64,000 nt of DNA from CAZSNT01 sp964607765 (GCA_964607765.1 CAZSNT010000014.1:1-64000); one strand, 5' to 3'; numbered from the stretch's first letter, positions 35,377 through 45,601 are shown. A program made the numbers and translations. Notes: generated by a model not told the origin, from the letters alone.

Positions 35377-36828
35377 TCAGTCCCGGCCCCGCGTCGGCCT
35401 GGCGCTGTCCTTGACCACCATGGGTGTGTCGTAGGGACGTCCGTCCCAGTAGCTGCCCGGTTCCGGAATGTGTTTGGCGTAGTAGAGATAGTCGCCCTCG
35501 CGCTGCATCCACGCGTCCAGCTTCGCTCGCAGTTCGGCAACGATCTCCTGATAGTCAGGACTGTGGATCAGGTTGGTGCGTTCGCCCGGGTCGCGCTGCA
35601 TGTCGTAGAGTTCGTCGAGATCGCGCGGGCGCCACGAGTACTTGTAGCGTTCCGTGCGGACTCCGCGAACCATGAAGTGTCGGCCCTGGTAGGCGTCGTA
35701 GCACATGAACGTGTGGTCGTGATCCGTGCACCAGATATTCCGTCCCCTCTCGGCGGCGGCGAGTACGTCATCCGCGCCGGCAAGACTCAGCAGCGTCGGG
35801 AACAGGTCGATGAGATTGACGAAGCTGTCCCGGTTCCGCGGCTCACGCTCCGCGGGATCCCAGATCACGAACGGGATGTGGACGGTCTCCTCGTAGAAGT
35901 CGGGGCCTTTGTCGAAGCGGCCGTGCGCCCCGAGCATCTCCCCGTGGTCCGGCGCGAACGCGACGACTGTGTCCTGCCACAGGTCTCCCTCGTCGAGCAG
36001 GCCTAGGACCTCACTGAACAGGTCGTCGATGTACGTGCAGTAGCCCCAGTAGTGCTGAACCGTCTTGCGCCAGTCGTCGCGGGTCAGGACAGTAGTCTCC
36101 TGGCTGGGCCAATGGGCGCGCCCAAGCACGTGCGGCTTGTTCGGTTCGCTGAACGGCTCACAGAAGTTGTCCGGCAGGAAGTCGTCGGGGAGCTCGTACA
36201 TGTCGGCGTATCTCTTGGGGATGCAGTGAGCGAAGTGCGGCCCGCTCAGACTGATGACACTGCAGAAGGGGGTCCCGTCGTCCCGGAACCGGGCCGCTCC
36301 TTCGAGCACCTGTTCCTTGCCGGCCTGAGTACGGACCCAATCCTGAGTCCGCCCTTCGCTGTAAGCCATGTAATAGGGCTTGAACCACTCGCCCACCAGT
36401 TTCAGCTTCTGCGGGCGGTAAGGCTCCTGTTCGACCGTGCTCCCGCCGTCCGAACAACGGACGCTTTCCAGGCCACGCGCGACCAGGCCGCCGCTGCCGC
36501 CATGCCACTTGCCGCTGTAGCTCACGGTGTATCCGCTGTCGCGCAGGCGTTCGAGATAGGTCAGGTGCTCGGGATGCAGCGTACGTTCCGGGCGGTAGCG
36601 CGTGCCCGCATTGTCCATGAAGTCGCTCTGGTGGGGCAGGAGTCCGGTGAAGAGCGCTCCCCGGGCAGGCGAACAGAGAGGGCAGATCGTGTAAGCCCTG
36701 TCGAAGCGGACGCCCTTCTTTGCCAAGCGCGAAAGCGCGGGCATACGGCAGGGATTGCTGTCGTCGAAGGCGGCATCCCACCGCAGTTGGTCGACCATGA
36801 AAAGGAGGATGTTCTTGCGTTTGCTCAT
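35377..36828 (-). CDS. Sulfatase
   Basis: The protein (483 residues from ATG 36828, AGGAG about six bases upstream) has LFMVDQLRWD (Asp13), formylglycine signature CSPAR (Cys52), YSGKWHGG and FAPDHGEMLGAHGR. No signal peptide is visible. It begins 9 bp after the stop of the GH42-like gene, so the two are almost certainly co-transcribed. It would desulfate the substrate or product of that hydrolase. Confidence 0.93.
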   Translation of the reverse strand: MSKRKNILLFMVDQLRWDAAFDDSNPCRMPALSRLAKKGVRFDRAYTICPLCSPARGALFTGLLPHQSDFMDNAGTRYRPERTLHPEHLTYLERLRDSGYTVSYSGKWHGGSGGLVARGLESVRCSDGGSTVEQEPYRPQKLKLVGEWFKPYYMAYSEGRTQDWVRTQAGKEQVLEGAARFRDDGTPFCSVISLSGPHFAHCIPKRYADMYELPDDFLPDNFCEPFSEPNKPHVLGRAHWPSQETTVLTRDDWRKTVQHYWGYCTYIDDLFSEVLGLLDEGDLWQDTVVAFAPDHGEMLGAHGRFDKGPDFYEETVHIPFVIWDPAEREPRNRDSFVNLIDLFPTLLSLAGADDVLAAAERGRNIWCTDHDHTFMCYDAYQGRHFMVRGVRTERYKYSWRPRDLDELYDMQRDPGERTNLIHSPDYQEIVAELRAKLDAWMQREGDYLYYAKHIPEPGSYWDGRPYDTPMVVKDSARPTRGRD

Positions 36829-36837
36829 CCGCAACTC

Positions 36838-39108
36838 CTACCGCTCCGCCTCGCCGACATGCAACAGCTTCACGCCGAACGGGCGCATTCTGAACGCCGA
36901 TCGCTGATTTCCTCCGCTGATCATGTCGCGACACGGGGAGGACGTTTCCACCTCGATGGCGGCCGTGCTCTTCCCCAAGTTGATGATCAGCAGCAAGTGT
37001 CCGCCTTGCCAGGGGGCCGTACGCCATACACAGCCTGGCAACCCGACCTCGTTGGTTTCCGTGAGGGCGATGGCAGGCCGTAGCCCGGCGCTGATGAGAT
37101 GAGCCGAGAGGGCGGCGGCGTCTGTTGCGTCAACGTGAATAACGTGCCCCTCGCCTGGCGTCAGGGACGGGCCAGGGCGGCCATATTCATCATGCTTCAG
37201 GCATTGGTCCCCCACGACAAGAAGCGTGCCTCTTTGAGCCAGGTAACGCTTGAGCGCGTTACGGTCAGCCGTCGTGACGTGATCGGCGTGAGGAGCGATG
37301 ATGACCGGCCACTGCTCCATGTCGGTGTCGGTTGCCTCGGTGAGCGTTCTCGCAGTCGCGAAACCGAGCGGCATGCCGCTGTGGTAGAGGGCCTTGTATG
37401 CCTCGTACACATGGTCCATGTATGCCTTGTCCTGAATTGCGCTGGCCTCGGAATAGAAGATCCGGACGCGTTTCGGCTGTGTACCCAGAGCGACGATCTC
37501 AGGCGCGAACGCATTCAGCTCTTTCATGGTGCGCCCGTAGGAATTCATGACCCGCGGCTGGGTTAGGTTGGAGGCATAGAAGCCTTTCGGGTCCTTCTTG
37601 CAGAGCGCTCCATCACTCCCGCGCGACCAATACCAAGTCTGGTTCATGCCCGTGCCATGAAGGTGCGCCAGCCAGAGGGCCGCACGCACATATTCGCCCG
37701 GCATATCGAGATCCCGCGAGTTGGCCGTGCTCAGGCCATGCCATTCGCTGTCGAAGATGAGCTTCTCAGGGCTGATCGAGCGGAAGAAATCGAGAGGAAG
37801 GGCCTGTTCCCGCCAGTTGCAGGCGTAGCGCTCGGGCCAGCTTTCCGGGTCCTTCCAGTGCGGGGTGGTGAGTATGCTCGCGTCGCAGCCGATGATGTCC
37901 TGCAAGCGGACCAGGGCCTCGAAGTCAAGGCCGTGACAACGACTGTGTCTCGCCAGATGCCCGGGGATGAGTTTGATGTGGGTCTGGGCTGCGGGGTCGT
38001 GTTTCCGAATCTCGGTCTTCAGAAACGTGAACCAGTCGGTGACGCGGTCCATGTTGAAGCGGCACCAATCGTACCAGATCGGCTTGCCCCGCAAACTCGC
38101 GTCTATCGGGACCTCGATGATGACGTCGGCGAACGACGCGAAGTCAGTGCCCCACAGTGCATTGAGGGCGGCGATGTCCCGATGACGTCTTCCCAGCCAG
38201 TTGCGGAATTTGGTCTTGGTCTTCTCCGAGACTGGGCCCGTGGCCCACCCTTCCGTGCAGGTGAACCAATGTGGCTCGTTGGTCAGCATGTACCCGCCTT
38301 GGCTCACTCTGCGGCCTCGGAACTGCGGCACGATGTCTGCCAGCATCGACGCCCAGAGGTCACGCGCGACGGGATGGTCGGTGTCAAAGCCGGTGTAATA
38401 GTGCTTCCCGTCAGTGATCTCCGGGTGCTTCTTGATCAGCCATTTTGGTGCGTATTTCTGTCCGAGGAAGATGTAACCGAGGGGCTCGTCGTCGTCGGGC
38501 TCGTAGCCTATGTCGGGCTTCTGCCCCTCAGCCTTGATGTGTGGCAGGTGGATGTACTTGCCGCCGATCACGCCGTAGGCTCGGTTCAGTTCTTCTTCGT
38601 CCGGTTGCCAGACAAAAGTTGAGGGGAAAACGGGGCGGTCTCCCTGCCGTAGGTAGGCGTTCTCCTCTCTGAGAGCGGTCATGTCAATCTCGAGGCCCGG
38701 TCGGCGTACGAGCTCTCCCTTCTGCACGGCTTTCAGCTCATCCATGGCTTCCCTGAGTACGTGGTTGAGATCCTGGAGTTCCTTGATCGGGAGCTCTGCG
38801 GCGAGGCGTGGGGCGTCTTTCCTCACCCGCCACCAACTGGCGATGGCTTCTTCCAGTTCCGCGGTGTGCTCGTGATCCCATTCGGCGTAGGTAAGGAAGA
38901 GCCCGGCTGTTGTGATGGTGACGCGTTCCCGAGCGACATCGATTCCGGCGGCCTGGGCCTCGGAGGTCTGTTCTCTCAGGGTCGCCAGGAGTCCTCGGGC
39001 TTCTTGGCGCAGGACGCCATAGTCCCGGATGGGCGAAAGGGCTGTTGTCCGGCATCCCGTCAGAATGGCGGCTAGAGCAACCGATACAGTGGCTACGACT
39101 CTTGGCAT
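36838..39108 (-). CDS. GH42-like beta-galactosidase-type lipoprotein
   Basis: The 756-residue protein has a lipobox LTGC (Cys19) and a helical N-terminal region (about 25-150). A clan-A TIM barrel follows, with acid/base Glu278 (LTNEPHW) and nucleophile Glu455 (FDSEWHG), the order and context of GH42. A flavodoxin-like segment (about 555-670, PKRVRIFYSEA and VIIAPHADHV) matches the GH42 trimerisation domain. A surface-anchored beta-galactosidase or related exo/endo enzyme on galactan is likely. Downstream lies a sulfatase 9 bp away. Confidence 0.78.
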   Translation of the reverse strand: MPRVVATVSVALAAILTGCRTTALSPIRDYGVLRQEARGLLATLREQTSEAQAAGIDVARERVTITTAGLFLTYAEWDHEHTAELEEAIASWWRVRKDAPRLAAELPIKELQDLNHVLREAMDELKAVQKGELVRRPGLEIDMTALREENAYLRQGDRPVFPSTFVWQPDEEELNRAYGVIGGKYIHLPHIKAEGQKPDIGYEPDDDEPLGYIFLGQKYAPKWLIKKHPEITDGKHYYTGFDTDHPVARDLWASMLADIVPQFRGRRVSQGGYMLTNEPHWFTCTEGWATGPVSEKTKTKFRNWLGRRHRDIAALNALWGTDFASFADVIIEVPIDASLRGKPIWYDWCRFNMDRVTDWFTFLKTEIRKHDPAAQTHIKLIPGHLARHSRCHGLDFEALVRLQDIIGCDASILTTPHWKDPESWPERYACNWREQALPLDFFRSISPEKLIFDSEWHGLSTANSRDLDMPGEYVRAALWLAHLHGTGMNQTWYWSRGSDGALCKKDPKGFYASNLTQPRVMNSYGRTMKELNAFAPEIVALGTQPKRVRIFYSEASAIQDKAYMDHVYEAYKALYHSGMPLGFATARTLTEATDTDMEQWPVIIAPHADHVTTADRNALKRYLAQRGTLLVVGDQCLKHDEYGRPGPSLTPGEGHVIHVDATDAAALSAHLISAGLRPAIALTETNEVGLPGCVWRTAPWQGGHLLLIINLGKSTAAIEVETSSPCRDMISGGNQRSAFRMRPFGVKLLHVGEAER

Positions 39109-39132
39109 CTCCGTTCCTCCCTTTCTCCTAAC

Positions 39133-39255
39133 TTCAGGGCACGTTCCAGTTCCTCGATGATGATGGGGCCGTCATCGCCTTACTACCGGGTGAGGTCCCT
39201 CAATTGCTGTTCCTCGACAAACGGTACGCCCTTCTTCTCTGTCGATTCGGGCGCC
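39133..39255 (-). pseudogene. Relic of a sulfatase EF-hand tail
   Basis: Minus-strand codons read STEKKGVPFVEEQQLRDLTR, two stops, then GDD and EELERALK. This mirrors the C-terminus of the 25840 sulfatase (KKGVPFIEEQQLKNF ... GGDDGTITPEELEKAMK). Two stop codons replace the Trp-Gly position. A sulfatase gene was therefore once present here, between the GH42-like and GH50-like genes. Confidence 0.8.
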
Positions 39256-39315
39256 CCGATGTTCTGGCGCCACGACGTGAAGCGGGCGGGTGATGGGGTT
39301 GGACGCGACGACCGG

Positions 39316-42162
39316 TCACCGTGCCACTTTCCTTGACAGTGTCTCCCATTCAGCCAGACCACCGGTTCCTGCGGCAATGACCACCCAGGTGGGGCGCGCG
39401 GGACGCCAGGTATCTCCGGTGGGGATGGTCACATTGCAGTTCGCAATGGCATTCGCGTGCTGCACGCCTCGTTCGTCTACACGGAACCGGACATTGACTC
39501 GGCCGTCAGCGGGTCCGACCAACCCGAGGAAGCCGCCCTGGGGGTCGAGCCAGGCCGCGCGGCCGTTGCCTTTCCATAATCGGGGGACCTTGCTGGCCTC
39601 GGTCGGGGTGTCGTCTGATGCGTCGCCGCGAATGGCGGAGGGAGCTCGGAAGTAGACCGAGTGCATGCGGAGCGGGCGGTCGGACAGGTTGCGCACCCAC
39701 CCTAAGCGCGCAACGGCCCACGGCCTATCAGGGAACAGCGTCACACGGTGGCAGATTTCGAAAGGCTGGGAAGTCGGGTTGCCTGCCTCCGCTTTGCCCC
39801 AGGAGCCGACGAGGTCGAGTTCCATGCCGTTCGTGCCGGTCTGCACATGCACGCTTTCCAGCCGGTTCGCGCCCCGCCACTGCTGCTTCTCAGCAACCAC
39901 CCGGATCATGGCGTTGCAGTGGCCCAGTTCGAGACCGTCGATGCTGATCCTGTCGGTCAACGCTCCCGTGCCATCCGCTGATTCGATCCGGATCCGGCCG
40001 TTAGAAGCGACGAAGCCCTTCCCTTGCCGCTCGAAACTCAGCGGCAGTTCGGGGGTGCGCTCAGCCGAGGCATCGCGCAGTAGCCAATCCGCGGGGAAGC
40101 CCCCGGACGGATCGGGCTTCTCTTCCACCGGGCCCATTGTGTGGAGTTCCGCGGCCCGGGAATGCACCCGCGTGAAGGCCTCGGTCACTTCCTTGTACGG
40201 CTCGTCGTTGACATTGACCAGGCCGTAGTTGCTGTCTTCGGGGAACTCGGCCCGAACCCCCAGCGCAGGCTGGTCGATGTGCTTGAAGACGGCACTGCCG
40301 ATCATGAAGGGCATGCGGAGCATGGCGGTCAGGGTGATCTCGATCGCAGCGGCCCGCTCCGCCTGCGTGCGAAAGCGCTGGCCGGCGCCCTTGGTGCAGG
40401 GCAGGCCGGCATCGAGGGCGACGAAAGCCCACTCCGAGTTCAGAAGCGGACGGCCGCACTGCTGGTAGAAACGGGTGAACACGTCGGTCAGGGGCGTGCC
40501 CATGTTGTCGCGGAAGTCGCTGCGGGCGCTCTTCGTCTCCAGGTTGACGGAACCGTAGTAGTTGAAGGAAACGATATCACAGTACTTGCCGCAGGAGCGC
40601 CACATGCCCTCGCTGGCCAAGCCGGCGGCAAGGCGACAGCCGATGACCATGTGATTGGGGTCGTGACGGCGGATGGCGGCGGATGTGAGGCGGAAGTAGA
40701 GCTCGGCGGCCTTGTCGAGGAAGGCCGCCTTGACGCGGAGGACTTCAGGCTTGTCGTTGTTGCCGAGGGCCTTGTGGGACAGGATGTCGTCCCACGACGT
40801 CACGTCTGTGCCCCAGGCACGGTTCAGCTTGGCCACGGTGCCATACTCGTCGCGCAGGTGGTCGCGCAGCGCGATCTTCCCGGTGTGGTCGGCGGACTTC
40901 AGCAGCATGGCATCGAACATGCCGTGCCAGACGCCGTGGTGCTTGCCGCCCCACGCCAATTCGTTGTCGAGGAAGTAGCCGAACAGCCACGGGTCGCTGG
41001 CGAGCGGCGCGCAGGTTTCCGCTGCGTAGTAATCGAGCCAGGCGGGGAAATCGGGGTGGAAGACGTTGGGAAAGACCGTGCCCGGACGGCCGCGGTACGG
41101 CGTGATCTCGTGCGTGTCGCCCAACAAGGCGAAGCGGTAGCCCATGGTCAGGTAGATGCCGTGCGCCAGCCCGCGCCCGCGCAGCGAGTGGTCGCCGCCG
41201 ATGGGGACAAGGTTGAACCCCCAGTCCTGCAGCCGGCGGAGAGTCTGTTCCTCCCACTTCCCGCGAGACCCATACGTGGCCTCGTTGTTCTCTTTGTATT
41301 CGAACTTGTTCAGGGCTGCACACCAAGGCCCGGAGTACTTCACATGATCCACGGCCAGCCCGAGTGTTGCCGCGCCATCGGGGTCGATCACCCACCAGCG
41401 GTCATCGATCTGTTCGACGCGGAAATAGCCGGTCGCGCGCGACGTGATGCCGGCCATTGCGGGCGCGCTGCGGAACGGCGGGTAGGCGATGTCGGCAGGA
41501 CCCGGCGCCGGTGCGCCCAACCCGGTCCGAAGCTCCGTGAAAGCGGCCTCGATCCCGTCCACACGGAGGGCCGGCCTGCCGGCGGACACACCCTCGTTGC
41601 CCAAGAGGAAAGCACGGCGCAGGAGCACGACGCCGGCACTGTCGCGGATCGCTCCCTCGACGCGTTCGGGCGTGAGCTCGAGACGGAAGTGGTACGTTTG
41701 GCCGAGCTCCCATTGGCCCGACCCCTCGGAGACGGCCTCTTTGAGGGACTTCTGCGCGTGCCACTTGCCGTCTCGCATCTCGGTGAGCGCCGCATAGTGA
41801 GTGCGCTCCTTCGCGTTCGGGAATTCGCCCAGGGAGAGCAGCCAGAGATTGCGGGCGTCGAGGTAGACGGCCACGCCGACCCCCTTCCAGTTCTCGCCCA
41901 CGATGGCCTTGGGCGTGGCCTGGGCCTCGATCACGACAGACCGGGACACGGTCCGGTCGCGGACCGCCGCGTAGGAGAGCTTAAGGCTGCGTCCGGTCAC
42001 CGTGCCGTCCCGCCACGCCCACACGCCGGGTTCGCCTCGCCACAATTCCGACGAGGCAACGCTACGCACCGTCGGTGAAGCGGCCGTAGCGGCAGCGGCT
42101 GTCAGACAGGCGACAGAAAACAGTGCCCCACGAATTAACATCCCACTCTGTAGCGTGTTCAT
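39316..42162 (-). CDS. Secreted GH50-like (agarase-related) glycoside hydrolase
   Basis: From ATG 42162 (948 residues; an internal ATG seven codons on is also possible) the protein has a signal peptide and an N-terminal beta-sandwich (about 30-200). The TIM-barrel region carries acid/base Glu401 in GYFLDNELAWG and nucleophile Glu577 in LLNSEWAFV. The FLDNEL motif is characteristic of GH50 beta-agarases and relatives. A beta-rich C-terminal domain follows. The start overlaps the stop of the upstream sulfatase (ATGA). A role in cutting agar-, porphyran- or other galactan-type chains is plausible, but the family should be confirmed. Confidence 0.75.
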   Translation of the reverse strand: MNTLQSGMLIRGALFSVACLTAAAATAASPTVRSVASSELWRGEPGVWAWRDGTVTGRSLKLSYAAVRDRTVSRSVVIEAQATPKAIVGENWKGVGVAVYLDARNLWLLSLGEFPNAKERTHYAALTEMRDGKWHAQKSLKEAVSEGSGQWELGQTYHFRLELTPERVEGAIRDSAGVVLLRRAFLLGNEGVSAGRPALRVDGIEAAFTELRTGLGAPAPGPADIAYPPFRSAPAMAGITSRATGYFRVEQIDDRWWVIDPDGAATLGLAVDHVKYSGPWCAALNKFEYKENNEATYGSRGKWEEQTLRRLQDWGFNLVPIGGDHSLRGRGLAHGIYLTMGYRFALLGDTHEITPYRGRPGTVFPNVFHPDFPAWLDYYAAETCAPLASDPWLFGYFLDNELAWGGKHHGVWHGMFDAMLLKSADHTGKIALRDHLRDEYGTVAKLNRAWGTDVTSWDDILSHKALGNNDKPEVLRVKAAFLDKAAELYFRLTSAAIRRHDPNHMVIGCRLAAGLASEGMWRSCGKYCDIVSFNYYGSVNLETKSARSDFRDNMGTPLTDVFTRFYQQCGRPLLNSEWAFVALDAGLPCTKGAGQRFRTQAERAAAIEITLTAMLRMPFMIGSAVFKHIDQPALGVRAEFPEDSNYGLVNVNDEPYKEVTEAFTRVHSRAAELHTMGPVEEKPDPSGGFPADWLLRDASAERTPELPLSFERQGKGFVASNGRIRIESADGTGALTDRISIDGLELGHCNAMIRVVAEKQQWRGANRLESVHVQTGTNGMELDLVGSWGKAEAGNPTSQPFEICHRVTLFPDRPWAVARLGWVRNLSDRPLRMHSVYFRAPSAIRGDASDDTPTEASKVPRLWKGNGRAAWLDPQGGFLGLVGPADGRVNVRFRVDERGVQHANAIANCNVTIPTGDTWRPARPTWVVIAAGTGGLAEWETLSRKVAR

Positions 42163-43856
42163 TTCTTCAGGTTCTCCCAGTAGGTCTTCTTCTCCCGGCC
42201 GGAGGCGATTCCGTCGCCGTTGCTGTCGATCGTCCGGAACAGCGCTTCGACTCTGGCCTGGTTCCACGGCCAGCCGTGCTTATCCCACTTGGCTTTCTCC
42301 AACCGGATGAAGTGTTCGAGAGTGGAGTCGCCCTTGGCCAGTTTCTTTTTGGCGGGCGGTTTGCTGCCGGATTGCTCGACCGCGGGCTTTCTGGCCGCGT
42401 TCGAGCGGTAGGGCTCGAGGGTGAAGGTCTTGGCGTTGGGCATGTTGTTGGCACGCCAGGTATCACCGGCCTTCCGTGCGTGGAACCATTCGGGCTGAGT
42501 GTGGGTTCTGCTCCACTCGTGTGCCGTTGCGACCATTGTACTGACGAGCTCGGGATGATGAGCACTGAGGTCGTTCTGCTCGGCGATATCGTCGGTGATG
42601 TTGAACAGCTGCCAGTCGGCCGTGCCGACGCGGAGCAGCTTCCACTGGTCGCGGCGGATGCCGACATTGCTGAACGCAGCGTGGTGACGGACGGCGTAGA
42701 TCATGCCGCCCTTGCGGGCACTGCGCCCGGCAAGGAAGTCGACCCAGATGTCGACGCCGTCGAGTTCTTTGCCTTTGGGGATGGCGGCCTGGGCGAGGCC
42801 GGCAAACGTGGGATAGAAGTCAAGAGCCGTGACCGGGTGGTCGTACTTCCGGCCGGCGGGCACATGTCCGGGCCAGTGGAAGAACATGGGCACGCGGAAG
42901 CCACCCTCGTTGGTGCTGCCTTTGCCACGGGTGAGGGGCGTGTTGTCGGCGCCCGCGCCGATCTTTCCGCCATTGTCGCTGAGGAAGACAATGAGGGTAT
43001 TGCCGAGCTGGCCGGTCTCTTCGAGGGCCGCGGTGAGCTCGTCGATGCCGCGGTCGACGGCGTGAACCATGGCCGCGTAGGTACGGCGTTTTTCGTCCTT
43101 GATGTGTGCGTAGACGGCAAGATCCTCCTCAGTGGCTTCCAGTGGCGTGTGCGGAGCGTTGTAGGCGAGGAAGAGGAAGAAGGGACTCTCTCGCTTGGCG
43201 GCCTGCTTGACGAAGCGGATAGCGTGGTCCGAGAGCGCGTCGGTCAGGTACTGATCTTCGCGGGTGGGTTTGCCGTTGTGCTCCAGGGGCAGGTAGTAGT
43301 CGTTCACTTTGCTCAATCCCTTCCCCGCCTTGACGGCGCGGTCGTAGATGGGCAGGTACTTCTCGGGCAAGTAGCAGTGGCCGCCGTGCAGGAAGCCGTA
43401 GAAGTCGTCGAACCCGCGCCTGTTCGGATGGAAGGGCCTGTCCATGCCCAGATGCCACTTGCCGACGAGACCGGTGGTGTAGCCGGCGTTCTTGAGCACG
43501 GTGCTGATCAGCGTCTCGCTGACCGGGATGCCCTTGCGGTTGTACTCCTCAATACCCAGGTTGCTGGGGGGCAGATTAAAAGGGCCGCCGAACTTGTGTG
43601 GGTAGCGGCCGGACATGAGGCCCATGCGACTGGGCCCGCAGAACGGATGGACTGCGTAGGCGGAGGAGAAAATCGTGCCGTTGCTTGCGAGCCGGTCGAG
43701 GGCGGGCGTCCTGATGTCCTTGGCGCCGTTGAATCCCACGTCGGCGTAGCCCAGATCATCGCAGAGGATAAGGAGGATGTTGGGGCGTTCGGCAGCTTGG
43801 GCAGCCATGGACCAGACACAAGCAACAGCAATGGCGACGCGCGCAGTTTGCCTCAT
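42159..43856 (-). CDS. Secreted sulfatase with EF-hand tail
   Basis: ATG 43856 gives 565 residues with a signal peptide (about 1-22), LILCDDLGYADVG (Asp33-Asp34), formylglycine signature CGPSR (Cys73), VGKWHLG and LSDNGG. It belongs to the arylsulfatase A-like group. The tail has an EF-hand (DSNGDGIASGRE) and ends KTYWENLKK. It overlaps both neighbours by 4 nt (ATGA at each end). It is closely similar to the sulfatase just upstream, so tandem duplication is likely. Confidence 0.94.
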   Translation of the reverse strand: MRQTARVAIAVACVWSMAAQAAERPNILLILCDDLGYADVGFNGAKDIRTPALDRLASNGTIFSSAYAVHPFCGPSRMGLMSGRYPHKFGGPFNLPPSNLGIEEYNRKGIPVSETLISTVLKNAGYTTGLVGKWHLGMDRPFHPNRRGFDDFYGFLHGGHCYLPEKYLPIYDRAVKAGKGLSKVNDYYLPLEHNGKPTREDQYLTDALSDHAIRFVKQAAKRESPFFLFLAYNAPHTPLEATEEDLAVYAHIKDEKRRTYAAMVHAVDRGIDELTAALEETGQLGNTLIVFLSDNGGKIGAGADNTPLTRGKGSTNEGGFRVPMFFHWPGHVPAGRKYDHPVTALDFYPTFAGLAQAAIPKGKELDGVDIWVDFLAGRSARKGGMIYAVRHHAAFSNVGIRRDQWKLLRVGTADWQLFNITDDIAEQNDLSAHHPELVSTMVATAHEWSRTHTQPEWFHARKAGDTWRANNMPNAKTFTLEPYRSNAARKPAVEQSGSKPPAKKKLAKGDSTLEHFIRLEKAKWDKHGWPWNQARVEALFRTIDSNGDGIASGREKKTYWENLKK

Positions 43857-45547
43857 TTCTTCACGTTCTCCCAGTAGGTCTTCTTCTCCTTGCCGGAAAT
43901 GATCCCGTCCTGATTGGTGTCGATCGTGTTGAAGCGCTTTCTTGCCTTTTCCCAGTCCCAGCTCCAACCGTTCTTTTCGTACTTTGCCTTTTCACGGGCA
44001 GCGAACATCTCGAGAGTGGAGTCACCCCTGTTCAGCTTCCGAGTAACTCGTTTCGTCGCTGCGGCTGCCGGCGCCGCAGAACCGACCGGGGAGGGCCCAA
44101 GACTGAAGGTCCCGTCGAAGTAGGGCTTTGTGTTCCGCTCCCACGTCGCCTGATCTGTCTGGTGATAGAACCATTTTGGCATTTCGTGGGTCTGTGTCCA
44201 CTTCTCCGCCATTCGCACCAATTGCTCCTTGCGCTCGGGGTATTGCGCGCTCAGGTCCTTTGTCTCGCCAATATCATCGGTGAGGTCGAAGAGTTGCCAC
44301 ACGCCCTCACCCCAGAGCGAGCGGACGACCTTCCATCTGCCGAGACGCGCGCCTACGCCCGTCCTTTCCCTGCCGTGTGAAATGGCACAGACGAGTTCGT
44401 TCTCATGCGGATTACGACCTGCCAGGAGATCATCCCAGATGTCTTTACCATCCAGGATCTTCCCCTTCGGGAGAGAAGCACCTGCGAGCTTTGCGAGCGT
44501 GGGGTAGAAGTCCATGGCCAACACTGGATGCTCGAACGAGCTGCCAGCCGGGATCCTCCCCGCCCAGTGGAGGAACATGGGCACACGCCAGCCGCCTTCC
44601 TCGACGCCACGCTTGCCGCCCTTCAGAGGGGCGTTGCTGGCACCGAGCTTTGGTACGCCCCCATTGTCGCTCAGGAAGATGATCAGCGTGTTCCCATAGA
44701 CGCCTGTCGACTTCAGGGCGTCCACAACCCGCTTCACTCCGTAGTCGACGCAATGCACCATTGCAGCATATGTGCGCCGCTTCCTGTCCTTGATGTGAGC
44801 CATCTTCTCGAGGTCTTCCTGCTTCGCTTCCATCGGCGCATGCGGTGCGTTGTAAGCCAGGTACAGAAAGAAGGGCTGGTCCTTCTGCGACGCCCTCTTG
44901 ACAAAGTCCACGGCTTCACGGGAGAAGGCATCGGTCAGATACTCCGTTTCACGAGCTTCCTTCCCATTGCGCAGTTGGGGGGTGGTATTCGGAGGTATCC
45001 TGGTGTCGCCAGCAGCCTTCCGACGCTCGTATTCCGGCCAGTACTTTGCCGGGAAGTACTTGTGTCCGCCGCCGAGATGGCCGTAGAACTCATCGAAGCC
45101 ACGTTGGTTTGGGAGGAAAGGCTCCCCCTCCCCAAGGTGCCATTTCCCAAGGATGCCCGTGAAATAGCCGGCATCCTGGAGCACTTCCGAGAAAAACGTC
45201 TCGTTCACTGAGATTCCCAGATGGTGGTTGAAGTACGGGATATTGAACTGTCCTCCCAGCGTATGCGGACACCGTCCGGTGAGGAGCGCAGCGCGGCTCG
45301 GCCCGCAGACAGGGTGTGCAGCGTAAGCTGACGAGCAGATGATCCCCCCTCGGGCAAGCGCATCCAGTGCGGGCGTCTGGATATCCTTGGCACCGTTGAA
45401 CCCCACGTCAGCATAGCCGAGGTCATCGCAGAGAATCAAGAGAATGTTCGGGCGTTCAGCGGCCCGGGGCGAGACGGCGAACACGAGCAGGGCCACCACA
45501 GCGAGGCATGTTGTGCTGGATACGGACAGCGTCTGGCGTGCGTGCAC
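43853..45547 (-). CDS. Secreted sulfatase with EF-hand tail, GTG start
   Basis: This 564-residue arylsulfatase A-like protein starts at GTG 45547 with AAGGAG seven bases upstream. It has a signal peptide (to about 30), LILCDDLGYADVG, formylglycine signature CGPSR (Cys81), LGKWHLGEG and LSDNGG. The tail EF-hand (DTNQDGIISGKE) ends KTYWENVKK like its downstream twin. It is first in the ATGA-coupled trio sulfatase-sulfatase-GH50. The GH127 gene ends 82 bp upstream. Confidence 0.94.
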   Translation of the reverse strand: MHARQTLSVSSTTCLAVVALLVFAVSPRAAERPNILLILCDDLGYADVGFNGAKDIQTPALDALARGGIICSSAYAAHPVCGPSRAALLTGRCPHTLGGQFNIPYFNHHLGISVNETFFSEVLQDAGYFTGILGKWHLGEGEPFLPNQRGFDEFYGHLGGGHKYFPAKYWPEYERRKAAGDTRIPPNTTPQLRNGKEARETEYLTDAFSREAVDFVKRASQKDQPFFLYLAYNAPHAPMEAKQEDLEKMAHIKDRKRRTYAAMVHCVDYGVKRVVDALKSTGVYGNTLIIFLSDNGGVPKLGASNAPLKGGKRGVEEGGWRVPMFLHWAGRIPAGSSFEHPVLAMDFYPTLAKLAGASLPKGKILDGKDIWDDLLAGRNPHENELVCAISHGRERTGVGARLGRWKVVRSLWGEGVWQLFDLTDDIGETKDLSAQYPERKEQLVRMAEKWTQTHEMPKWFYHQTDQATWERNTKPYFDGTFSLGPSPVGSAAPAAAATKRVTRKLNRGDSTLEMFAAREKAKYEKNGWSWDWEKARKRFNTIDTNQDGIISGKEKKTYWENVKK

Positions 45548-45601
45548 GGTACGCTCCTTGTCACTTAAGGCCGAATCAACTTCGGTCGTTCGCCATCGAG
45601 A

